Shown here one piece after another: positions 33,194-42,797 of a stretch of DNA of 64,000 bases (position 1 is its first letter; each line of letters starts with the position of its first letter). Location of the stretch: positions 29,041,685 to 29,105,684 of the forward strand of contig JAPXFY010000015.1 of the NCBI GenBank assembly GCA_030674185.1, read 5' to 3'. Under the pieces are notes generated by a model. It was not told the origin of the DNA. It searched no databases and saw nothing but the letters and a program-made list of their open reading frames with translations. This DNA is from Monoplex corrugatus (lineage: Eukaryota > Mollusca > Gastropoda > Littorinimorpha > Ranellidae). The position numbers were made by a program, and so were the translations under genes.

Positions 33194-34227
33194 TCAAGTT
33201 TGTCCATTGTTCCTCACTGTCACCAAAGTCTTCCAGAGCACTGAATTTGTTTGGATATGTACGTTAAATTTTTTACGTATCACTTCATCTGTCTTTAAGA
33301 GTCCAAGATTTAGTTTGATGTTGCTTTTGGTCTGTTTCCTTTTCCTTACTTTCAGCCTAACTCTTCCCACTACAGGATTGTGGTCACTGTTGCAGTCTGC
33401 GCCTGGTAGTGTTTTTGCTGACAGTAAAGAATATCTAAATCTTTTATTAATCAGAGTGTAGTCAATCTGATTTTTGGTATTATCTCCTGAACTCATCCAA
33501 GTCCATTTTCTTCTATTAGGCTGCTGAAACCAGGTGTTTCCTACTATGAACTCATTCATCTGTGCCCATTCTACAAGTTTCCCACCCCTTTCATTTTGTG
33601 TACCAAGGCTATGAGGTCCAACTATATCCTTCACCCTATCCTGTCCCACCTTAGCATTAAAATTTCCCATTATTATTGTAACTTCTTGTGATTTACATTG
33701 GGCCTTAGCCATCTCTAATACTTCGTAGAAGTTGTCGATATCTTCCCGAGTACTTGCGGATGTTGGTGCATACACCTGAATGATGTTGACATCAAATGAC
33801 CTGCCACCCAATTTAATCAGCAGAACTCTGTCGGACACAGCCCAGTATCCCCTAACTGCTTTTGATTTGTCCCTGTCCATTACGATGCCTACTCCTCTTT
33901 CATGTGAGTTTCCACCAGAATATATTACTGTATACTCTCCTGATGTTATCATGCCTGCCCCATCCATCTCACTTCCCCTAGTCCTAAAACACTAATGTTA
34001 AGCCTTTCCATGTCCATTTTGATATTGTCTAATTTACCTTTTTGCAACAATGTTCTAACGTTCCATGTTGCGATTTTGGTATTTTTTCTGAGGTTGAGAT
34101 TGAACGCAGTAGCTTGCTGACGGTCTGGTGTCTCCAGCGCAGCACAACAGTCCCTACCGGACGAAGGTGCTCCATAGGAGCCCCTATTTACTTCGTTACA
34201 CTTTTTTTCATCGGATTGTCTGGCCAT
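33194..34227 (-). pseudogene. RTE-A endonuclease domain, one frameshift
   Basis: The ORF starts MARQSDEKKCNEVNRGS (34227) and carries IATWNVRTLLQKGKLDNIK and VLGLGEVRW. After a one-base shift near 33960 it continues with HERGVGIVMDRDKSKAVRGY, VIIQVYAPTSAST-like, IIMGNFNAKVGQDRV and SDHNPVVGRVRL. APE-type catalytic positions are visible: Asn of TWN, Glu of GEVRW, Asn of GNFNA and Asp-His of SDH. The usual Asp of GDFN is Asn here, which probably weakens or kills activity. The linker with KRKQTKSNIKLNLGLL follows. Confidence 0.85.
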
Positions 34228-34736
34228 GATATCTTGGGATAGTACGATGGTGGTTTCCCGTTGCCTTTCATCGATTTGTTTACGGTCTCTCCACTAGCCT
34301 TTGTCGTTCCCACGACAACCTACAAGGCAGTAGGGTGATTTTTTTCAGGGTTAACTCCCTTAGCCTTATTCTCTCCCGAGATGTCCACAAGGTAGTGGAA
34401 CTATTTACCCATAGCTGGGGGTCTGGTTCGTGGGCACCAGGGCATATCCACAAGCCGGTAGGCCTGCGTGCTGCATGTCTGGGGGCCAGACCTCTTCTGA
34501 GTCCCTCGAGATTTAGCCTGAGTCCTTGAGGTGCTCAGTTACCACACGTCGCCACGAGGAGGCATAACGTAGGGCTTGCTGATGGAGAGGCTATGTACTG
34601 ACAGAGAGAGACTTACGCATTCTGCTCTTTTTTTCGCATAGCTGCAAGCAGCAGTGCTAGCCAGCGGTTCCGGCTGAAAGTGAGAGTTGACAAGCACGCA
34701 GTCACTAGCTGACACACTAGACGCATCACATCTGCC
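34228..34736 (-). promoter_or_regulatory. RTE-A 5'UTR with two tandem units
   Basis: About 510 bases upstream of the endonuclease ORF, conserved with 61140-61702. On the plus strand two units of about 64 bases begin at 34309 and 34373 with the core (C/T)CCC-GA-ACNNCC-AAGGNAGT. The remainder includes GGTTCGTGGGCACCAGGGCA and CTGATGGAGAG. LINE 5'UTRs carry internal promoters; a promoter role here is inferred only from position and conservation. Confidence 0.6.
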
Positions 34737-35679
34737 TTTTGACATGCCCCATACCAATGTATTTGCGCACATAACCTAAGGACATACTCTTGGTGTTGAC
34801 AATTCCGTCCAATTTATCACAAAGGGGTTAAAAAAACCTGAATACAAATATATAAACAGAAATAAGTACACTAAAACATATATGAAAAGTGGCCTAAATT
34901 ACCTAAAATTGTTTCTGAACATCACATTTTCTTAGAGCCCCTAATGCTTTTAATACATGTGCCCAATTATCAACCTTAAGGAAAAGTATGGAAGGCTTTG
35001 TGGAAAACATACAGGTGAATGGGCCAGCAAGGAAGAAAATGATAGGAAGATATGACAGAAAGCAATCGAGCAAGGGAGAAACAGATAGAGTGACAGAAAA
35101 GAGAAAATTTCTCACACAGAATTTCCAGAAGGTGGGGGGGGGGGGGGGGGTTCTTATACTATTCATACTGAAAGAGCTCTCATAGCTTGCTTAAAGATCG
35201 AACAAACTTATAAATGCACAAACAACAAACTTCATAACATGTCAACTAGTCAAAGAGATGTAGCTTGTGAGTAAACTCATGACTACACATTTTACAAGTA
35301 TTTCATGGTTTTGTGTACAAGAAAACGACTGTTACATGCACTACCTAGTGTCTTTCATTCAAAACATATAAACCCATAAAGATAAAAACGTTTTTTACAT
35401 TGGCAATCATGTTCAATAACAAATAGTGCAAATTACCCTGTTTCTTTCAGACAACCCCTGTTCAAACCAGTAACAGCATTGCACACGCGGACACCGTGTA
35501 AACATACCTTCTCTCCTCTCATGACACATGATGAGCAGCATACGAGACGGGTACAAACAATACTCTTTGGACAAAATCAAGAAAGCAGTTCGGATTGACA
35601 GGTGTAGAAATAGAAAGCAGTTATCATAATGATCTGTCCTTTTCTCATCAATGACAGCATGCACTTTTACCGCATTTCG
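34737..35679. other. Stretch without recognised gene, with a 19-base G run
   Basis: AT-rich. A homopolymer of about 19 G at 35132-35150 (C on the minus strand) is the only marked structure. The frame following the Mpv17-like region stays open to 35413, but the part beyond about 35680 has no family match. Confidence 0.5.
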
Positions 35680-36187
35680 ATCCTCGTGCTTCATGAAAGA
35701 GAAGAAGGTATCCCAACACAGTATTACCACAGAGACATACAGCACTCGAAAGCGTGTTGGCAGAGGGTAGAAGTTGATGAACTGGGCAGGAGGCCACACA
35801 CACCAATCAACCATGTAGGTCATCAGAAATTTTTTGCTTCCACTCTCTACCACAATCTGGGATAGTTTTCCCTTCTAGGAGACCGCTTCCTATCAGAAAA
35901 GCAGAACAGAAGGGTCCAGCCACGGTTTGATCAACAGCAATTTTTTTGGCCACCACCTTAACTCCACAGCCGGTGACAAACTTGTCCAACATTTGATACC
36001 AATAGTGGTTGAACGGTCCAAGGATCACTCCTATCAGAAATATGCGACCTGTGCGTCTGTAGTCGTATGTCATCGTCACGCCAGCTTTCTTTTTTTTCAT
36101 ATTTTTTTTAGGTGTATTCACTCCAAATTCTGTGACACAATCTCCAAGACACAGCAATCCACCACACGAAATAACGTTCATTGTACC
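35680..36187 (-). pseudogene. Mpv17/PMP22-family protein segment, frameshifted (gene exon or retrocopy)
   Basis: Two minus-strand frames together match the four-helix Mpv17/PMP22 membrane protein family of mitochondria and peroxisomes. The first (from 36187) reads TMNVISCGGLLCLGDCVTEF, then RRTGRIFLIGVILGPFNHYW, VDQTVAGPFCSAFLIGSGLL and EGKTIPDC. The second reads VDWCVWPPAQFINFYPLP, FRVLYVSVVILCWDTFFS and MKHED. The WPPAQFINF motif is the family signature. A one-base shift lies near 35850, in CAAAAAATTT. The match starts right after TTTTGGCAG, a plausible splice acceptor. It spans nearly the whole conserved domain without introns. Resemblance is closest to MPV17L2-like members, from memory. 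Confidence 0.65.
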
Positions 36188-36199
36188 TGCCAAAATATC

Positions 36200-36690
36200 T
36201 TCTGGGTACTGGTCGTTTAATGTCCAGTCCTGCATTAAAGCCTCGAAACAATTGCTGACTTCGATCTCAAAATCAGATGCAATGTCTTGATTTTTCAATT
36301 TCTCTAAATCAAACTTAGGGGCCTGCTTGCCTTTGTTTAAGATTTTGTTTTGTTTGTAAACTTAGAGTCGAATGTTTGCTGCGACTAGGTGATAATAGCT
36401 GTCACAATCAGGTCCTGGTTTTGTTTTCCAGCTTACGACAGTAGTTCATGTCCTGTCTATCATGATATAATCTATCTGATTTCTGATTTTTATTTTCTTG
36501 TTGTCGTTGTCTGGTTTTTCGAGTTTTCAGGTATATCGTCTACGATAGTGCTGTTTAAAGAGGGTGTTAGTGATGTCCAATTCATTGGCCAGGCAGAGAG
36601 ATGCTAACACATCGCCTCTTTCATCGCGTTTTGCCAGCCCATAAGGTCCTATTCCACACTCTCTACCCTCACCTTCGCCCACTTTGGCGT
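36200..36690 (-). pseudogene. RTE-like endonuclease C-terminus and linker fragment
   Basis: The minus strand reads AKVGEGEGRECGIGPYGLAK and RDERGDVLASLCLANELDIT (36690-36560), then IKIRNQIDYIMIDR (about 36490). After frame changes it continues with SYYHLVAANIRLKV and FDLEKLKNQDIASDFEIEVS into 36298-36200. This is the end of an APE-type endonuclease and the start of the EN-RT linker of an RTE-type LINE. It runs without a stop into the Mpv17-like segment, in the same orientation. Confidence 0.7.
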
Positions 36691-37046
36691 TCATCAAGCA
36701 TCAACAACAACAACTAAAAAAAAAAAAAAAAAGAAAAAACGACAGAAAGAGTAGTGGCAATGACTTACTCCATTTCTGTCCAATCATCACGGGGCAGCCA
36801 GCGTGAAGAGTCAATGAATCAACAGTGTCCATGTCTGGGGCAAAGTTATACCAGAATAGCGCCATACGCTGTGGATACCAATATCACACTGTCACTTGCC
36901 GTTCATTCAGACCAGATCAGAAGTAAAGGCTTACTTTCCCTCTCCTCCCCACCCCCCCTCCCGTCGTCTTTCTGTAAAGATCCGAAATTACACTGTTAAT
37001 ATCATGATGAGAATATAAAAGCAACAGCAGATGAGGGACACACACG

Positions 37047-37161
<115 letters not shown>

Positions 37162-37265
37162 GAATATACTCAGATTAGTCCAAAGCCCTTTCTGAAGGGA
37201 GATACAGTACAACACTGAATATACAGTACAAAAACAAAAAAAATTATAAGGAGCATAACATCAAC

Positions 37266-37267
37266 AT

Positions 37268-37313
<46 letters not shown>

Positions 37314-37338
37314 CAGCTATCTATAGATAGATACATAG
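37266..37338. repeat. (ATCT)n tetranucleotide repeat
   Basis: About 13 units of ATCT followed by the inverted sequence ATAGATAGATAC, directly before the mariner target TA. Confidence 0.95.
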
Positions 37339-37341
37339 ATA

Positions 37342-38593
37342 CAAGGGTGAGTCAAAAAGTAATGCCTTTTTATTTATATCAGACGAAGTTTTTGATAAAA
37401 TTACCTGAAATGTTGCTCAGTTTCAAATGATTACAACTGTTACGGACTGAAATAGTTTGTTTGGTATGTTTCCTTGTTGCTGAGGGGGAAACCTCTGTGA
37501 ACATTCACAGACGATTACAGATTGTGTATAAGGATAATACTAATGATTATAGCAATGTTCGCAGGTGGATCTGTCGCCTGAATGATAAAAAGGTGGGAAC
37601 TGTGAGCGTAGCCGATAAACCCCGTTCTGGCCGTCCGTCCTTTTCTGTGAATCCTGCCAATAAAGCAAAAGCAGATGCTCTGATTAGAGAAGATAGGCGC
37701 TTAACTCTTGAAGAGTTGGCAGAAAACCTTGAAGTGAGCCATGGAAGTGCTTATAACGTTGTTAAATCACTTGGGTTTTCAAAAGTGTGTGCTCGTTCGG
37801 TAACCCAGTGAGCTGACTACCGAACGCAAGACTGAGGATCAACGCCTGTGCTGAACTTCTTGAACAAAGTCAAAGAGACAACACCTTCTTTGGAAGGCTC
37901 GTTACTGGTGACGAAACATGGATTCACCATTATGAACCGGAATCAAAGAGGCAGTCAATGGAATGGCGCCACCCTAAGTCACCAAAACCGAAAAAGTTCA
38001 AGACGGAAAAGTCAGCTGGAAAAATCATGACGACTGTCTTGTGGGATGCTCAAGATGTCATTCTGGTTGATTTCTTGCCAAGAGGTGAAACAAATTCTGA
38101 GGCATACATTAAGACCCTGACGAGGCTCAAAGCAAGAATCCGACGAGTGAGACTCAACTTGCAAATCGATAATGTCCTCCTTCTGCATGACAATGCTCGA
38201 CCACACACAAGCATCAGGACAAGGGAGACAATCGCCTCATTCGGGTGGACAACTTTACCGCATCCTCCATACTCACCAGACTTTGCGCCTTTAGACTATC
38301 ATCTCTTCGGACCTATGAAAGAGGGTTTGAGAGGCAAACATTATGCCAGTGACGAGGAAGTGAAAACTGCGGTGAAGACATGGCTCCAAGCACAGTCAAC
38401 AGAATTTTACGAGGCAGGGATACATGCCCTTATTCGAAGGTTGAACATTGCTATTGAGAGAAACGGTGACTACGTTGAGAAGTAGGGATGCGATTCCCAG
38501 AGGACCAGCTTCATTTTGATGTATGATACATGTTCCTGTGTCGGTGATTGTTCCTGTACTAAAGAAAAAGGCATTACTTTTCGACTCACCCTC
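37342..38593 (+). mobile_element. mariner transposon, complete with TIRs and TA duplication
   Basis: Terminal inverted repeats are CAAGGGTGAGTCAAAAAGTA at 37342 and, as its complement, the end at 38593 (right TIR begins CGAGGGTGAGTCGAAAAGTA on the minus strand). Both ends are flanked by TA (37340-37341 and 38594-38595), the mariner target duplication. Length is 1,252 bp, normal for the family. It carries a frameshifted transposase on the plus strand. TIRs differ at about two of the first twenty positions. Confidence 0.95.
37461..38485 (+). pseudogene. mariner transposase (DD34D), frameshifted
   Basis: The N-terminal frame 37461-37811 contains the helix-turn-helix region, including VRRWICRLNDKKVGTVSVAD and RSGRPSFSVN. 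It closes at the site of the WVPxxL linker motif, where bases are missing. The C-terminal part (about 37850-38485) carries TGDETWIHHYEPE (first Asp), LLHDNARPHTSIR (second Asp) and YSPDFAPLDYHLF (third Asp). There are 34 residues between the second and third Asp, which gives DD34D. All three catalytic residues are intact; two small indels near 37800-37850 inactivate it. The first Met used (37461) may not be the original start. Confidence 0.93.
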
Positions 38594-38609
38594 GTATATA
38601 TATTATATA

Positions 38610-38611
38610 TG

Positions 38612-38709
<98 letters not shown>
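38610..38709. repeat. (GA)n microsatellite
   Basis: About 100 bases of GA with two small slips, immediately right of the mariner. Confidence 0.97.
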
Positions 38710-38710
<1 letters not shown>

Positions 38711-38759
38711 CATAATTAGTATCAAAACATTTTTCAACTGAACATACTAGTTCGTAATT

Positions 38760-39830
38760 TCGAAACTCTATATTGATGTGTACATAATGTTTTTTGTATT
38801 TTTTCCATTTTGGTTTGCTGTTAATAAACTGACACGAGAAAGACATGGATCCTCATAAAAGTTATATGTAGTTTTGGTGGATATCTAAAGAGTAGGACTA
38901 CAGAGTACAAAATGTACTTCATCTTGTATCGCATCATTACATAATAGACACGTCATCGCATTCTCTGAAACATTCTTGTATCGATCATGAAGTGTTGCAA
39001 TGTCTTTTATTTCATATCTGAGCTTTGTCATACTGATATTGAATGTCTGTCAATGTTAAAAGAAAGATATCTTCGCTGTTTCTTGATGACTGAAATCTTT
39101 TAGAGAAAGAAAATCTGTTGATACACTGCATATGGTCATTTCAGTGCTGGCACCTAGAATCAATTAGCCGTTGATGTAATTCATGGGAAAAACATTTCCA
39201 TTTCCAAATTCTTGGTCTAATTAGGCAAATTCAAAACCATTTTGAATATACAAATTACTAATATCTGATACCCAAATAGTCTTTCTTGTCGATTGAAAAT
39301 CCATCACAAGCTTATATGCTTTAAATGGTAATCTGTTTTCTTCCATACATATAATTCTTAACCAGTATCTTATACAACGCACATGTGAGTTTATATAAAT
39401 GGGAAAGCGTCCCGTCTCTCCACAGACTAGATCATCTGATGTTTTAATGTGCATACCCAAAAATTTCTTGAGGCTCTACAAATCTACTTTTTCAATTTTC
39501 ATAGTTGCTTTAACCATATTCAGACCATATTATGCGACAGTCTGTACATTATTGAGTTTCAAAAATACTCCCAGTGAGTTATCCTTAAGTATGAACAGTT
39601 GTGTACAACAGATAGATATTTTTCGCTCCACTTGCCAGATCCTCGCAAGCAACTACAAAACTAAGACATGTTAAAAAAAAAAGCATTCCAAGGTATTCAT
39701 AATAATTCAGAACAGTTATCATTTCTCCATTGAAATACCATCTGTCCCTTGCTGCCAAATAACCTTTTCTATATACGACAATAGCACTTTTTTCTTTACC
39801 CTATTACCTTCAGTGCTCTGCGTAAATTGT
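38760..39830 (-). mobile_element. LINE-D-like fragment (RT end and CCHC tail)
   Basis: The minus strand shows YNYYEYLG-like and ATMKIEKVDL pieces. ORF 39460-39221 then reads MGMHIKTSDDLVCGETGRFP, INSHVRCIRYWLRII and RLPFKAYKLV. Near 38930 it reads CLLCNDAIQDEVHFVLCSP, a C-x2-C-x8-H-x4-C motif matching that of LINE-D. Frames change many times. It is related to but diverged from the 21-27 kb element. Confidence 0.65.
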
Positions 39831-39905
39831 TAAGCTGAATTTGAAAGCCATATGGGATGTCAACCAGCAAATCAGCAAATGACAAAGAAAATAATTCATT
39901 AGTAT

Positions 39906-39941
<36 letters not shown>

Positions 39942-39953
39942 AGAGGGGAGAGA
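39906..39953. repeat. (GA)n microsatellite
   Basis: Short interrupted GA run. Confidence 0.93.
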
Positions 39954-40097
39954 GTTACCTTTCTGGGAGCAACTGATATGCCAGCATTTAAGAAGACGGT
40001 ACTACCTCCCACTTCAACATCAGACAACTGCAGAAAAATAGACATGTTTGTTTTGAAAATGTTTTCAACAGAATCATGTAAAGCCACAGTTAATGAA

Positions 40098-40345
40098 GCT
40101 CTGTGGTGTGTGCGTATGCGCGCAAGTGTTTCTGGGTGTGCGTCTTAAATTTTTTTGCATCTGCATGTATGTGTGTGTGTGCGCGTGAACGCGCTCGTGC
40201 GCACGCACGCGTGTGCGTGCGTGCGTGCATGCGTGTATGTGTGTGCGTGGTGTGCGTGTATGTGTGCAATCTGACAGTAAGTACTGCATTTGTTCATGAT
40301 GATGATGCGTGTGTACGCGCGCATGTAAGTGTATGAGTGTACTTG
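40098..40345. repeat. GT/GC-rich degenerate microsatellite region
   Basis: Mixed GTGT, GCGTGC and GCATGC runs with many interruptions. No gene; several arginine/valine- or histidine-rich frames arise from it. Confidence 0.8.
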
Positions 40346-40437
40346 TTCGCTCGCACAACTTGATTTAAACAAAGAACGCCAGACATACATAGAATTAATG
40401 TGCTGAAGGCTAAGAAAACAGGCAAAAGCTACATGCA

Positions 40438-40625
40438 ATGGTTACCTCGTGGATAAAGTGCCCACCTGGAATTCGAAAGAAGCAATAACTCTAGGGTTCG
40501 AGTCCCGATTGGGAATAGAGTTTACGGCCCCATTCGATTGGTTGTCTAGGTGCCAGTCGGATGAGTTAACAAGAAATACCAAGAGGGCGTGGATGGGACC
40601 CAGAGCATGAATGCCTCGCCAATCT
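40438..40625 (+). repeat. tRNA-derived SINE-like head
   Basis: A B-box-like GGGTTCGAGTCCCGATTGGG lies at about 40493-40512, with an A-box-like TGGATAAAGTGCCC about 45 bases upstream. The order and spacing fit a tRNA-derived pol III promoter. Acceptor-stem pairing is poor, so it is not a functional tRNA gene. The body downstream is unclassified. Confidence 0.45.
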
Positions 40626-40689
40626 CCGGACAATCACCTCCCAAGCTCCCGACGGCACTTGATAGTAATTTTATCAAGCAAAGGGCGGG

Positions 40690-41060
40690 GCTGTCCTTGC
40701 GTTAAATGACCCATTCGGACCCAGTCATCCGTTATCTTGTTTCTAAACGGAATGGCAAGGTGGGGAGAAGACAAACCCCAGGACAAAGCCACACAACGCA
40801 TACCAACCAGGTCCAGTCCAGCCTCCGGACCGAGAGAGTTCTGTCTCGCCCCACTCTGGTCTTCATCTCTCTTTCGGGCAGCCCGCCCTGCCACCAGCTT
40901 GCATAGCTGCCAGCTCCTTCCCCATTACTATACTCTCAACAGTTAGCGGTCGGAAGCTCCCAAAGTTGCCTTACTTCAACCACAGGGGTTGTTTGAACGG
41001 CCGCAAAAGCGGCCAGGCATGATGCTCCAGACACAGCCTATTTTGCTGTTCAGCAAGGTC
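40690..41060 (+). repeat. Dispersed repeat shared with 63.4-63.7 kb
   Basis: Plus strand reads MTHSDPVIRYLVSKRNGKVG; the minus strand at 63735-63534 reads MTHSDPVTNYLVYKPNGKVG with collinear downstream similarity. The second part (40940-41060) matches the inverted pair at 62.9-63.5 kb through GGTCGGAAGCTCCCAA and TGATGCTCCAGACACAGCCT. It may be a decayed transposon end. Family not recognised. Confidence 0.55.
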
Positions 41061-42264
41061 TGAAAGGGATCCCAAGGTTGCCGTCTTTTCGAGCAGCCAG
41101 CAGGTCTTTCCCTGTGGTCATCAGGCCTGATTCCCTGACGTCAACGGCCAAGCCACAAGCCGAAGTCAACAAGAAACACACCAAGGTCTAGTACGCAACA
41201 TGCGCTTGGTGCACGCAAAAACCCCCTTTCAGCAGCGTGGGACTTATCGCAGGCAAATTCTGTAGAAAATACACTCTGATATGGAAAGGACATACATATG
41301 TACATTTTCCACCGCACTATCACAGAAATGACTCATATAGAAACAGGCCCATACATGTACTTCAGTCTGAGCCAAGATGTTGACAATGTCTGACAAGAGG
41401 AATAGAACTAGCCTGTAGTGAAAACTTAAGAGTAACCAACGTACAACCCCTCAAATAGAAACAGGCCCTTACCGGTACTTCAATGTGAAACTGATGGCTT
41501 AGGATTAAACAACGTCAAGGCAGCACGGCCGGTCTCAACACTTATGTTAGACTGTACACGACACAGTTAAACAATAGAGCCAGCTGTACATACACTGCTG
41601 GGGATGTGTTCGGGGAACCCCCCAGTGAAAGAGAGCGGTCCATTGTTTCAGTGGACATGGTCTGGCCTGTGCTTGTCCACGTCAACCCCTCCTTCATGCA
41701 TTCTCAAGTAGAGAACCTTCTCGAAAGTCGTCTTAAGATAGGTGGGGTCAAGAACCCCAGCGTGTTCTGATCCACGCTCTATAAATGAAAAAGGAAAATA
41801 ACAGAGGGAATACAGACCCACAGAGAAGACAGACACAGAGAGACAGAACGGTCAGTCAGTCACGATTGTGTCAGGAGATGGGCCACTCAACTTGGCAGAG
41901 GTGCTGAAGCCTTTGCCAGAAACATGTAATGAAGGTACGTTGATATTTTATTTCTAAGTAGGGTTTAGGGCTGATAGGCAAAGAAGTAGGATTGCTTTAG
42001 GACGTAGGCAAATAAGAATAAGAGGATGAATGATTATGCTTTTAGTTGAATATGTTTAATTAATGAAACTGTATTGAATTGTAATGCTATGTGTGGACTG
42101 CTTTTGAAACTTATTGCTAGTATGCTTAGAGCGTTTGTACTCGTCCCTCTCCTTTCTCGTAGTTGTGTGTGATCTCTATGTAGAAAGGCAATTCCACATA
42201 ATCATCCCCCAATTCTAAACATCCCCCACATTCCAGAACATCCCCCAAAATCCATCTCGTGACA
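41061..42264. other. Stretch without recognised gene
   Basis: Contains an imperfect direct repeat of about 36 bases starting ATAGAAACAGGCCC at 41338 and 41455. No coding homology recognised. Confidence 0.5.
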
Positions 42265-42797
42265 GATGGAGGTGATACAATATTGATAGAAAAGATCTAC
42301 GACTAATCAGAAATATGCATTGGGAACAAACAGCTGCAGTGAGAATAGAAAAGATATAAGCTCTTTCCAAAATGCCAAAAGAGGAGTCAGGCAAGGCTGT
42401 GTTTTGTCACCAGATCTGTTTTCACTTTACAGCAAAAACATCATGAGAAACCTAGAAGAATACCCTGGATTAAAGGTTGGAGGAAAAATGATAAACAACA
42501 TTCAATACGAACCAGAAGAACAAGCAAACCAAAGTAAGCGTGTATTCAACACAACAAGACAAGACAAGACAAGCGCAAATTTTCGGCCAACCGGCCTTTG
42601 TCAAGCGCGAATGCACAATCACAAACAGAACACAAACAACACCAAACAACGGATAATAAGAAGAGGACTAAAAACTTCCCTGCCGCCTCGTCCAGTGGAT
42701 AAAAAGGGACCAAATGGAATGCCCATGTGTTCATGAGCAGTAGTAAGAAGGGGAGGCAACTATGATGTCAAAGGGGAAGTGAGATGAGTTCTGCAAT

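Larger units (their letters stand above)
31309..34736 (-). mobile_element. RTE-A LINE, full-length copy
   Basis: The 3' end is the TGATGATGATGATGA tail at 31309-31323 (minus strand). The 5' end is set at about 34736, where similarity to the other 5'-complete copy (ending about 61702) stops just after AGACGCATCACATCTGCC. Total length is 3.43 kb, the size usual for RTE elements. Order on the minus strand: 5'UTR with tandem units, endonuclease, linker, RT, C-terminal domain. It is frameshifted in several places. It serves as the reference for all RTE-A copies here. Confidence 0.9.

Noticed and set aside
39601..39674. A-run at 39672-39681 as a retrogene poly-A tail
   Set aside because: It is short and lies inside a LINE-D relic, without a matching 5' structure.
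40438..40515. Functional tRNA gene
   Set aside because: Box A and B-like motifs are present but acceptor and anticodon stems do not pair well, and it continues into a repeat body; called SINE-like.
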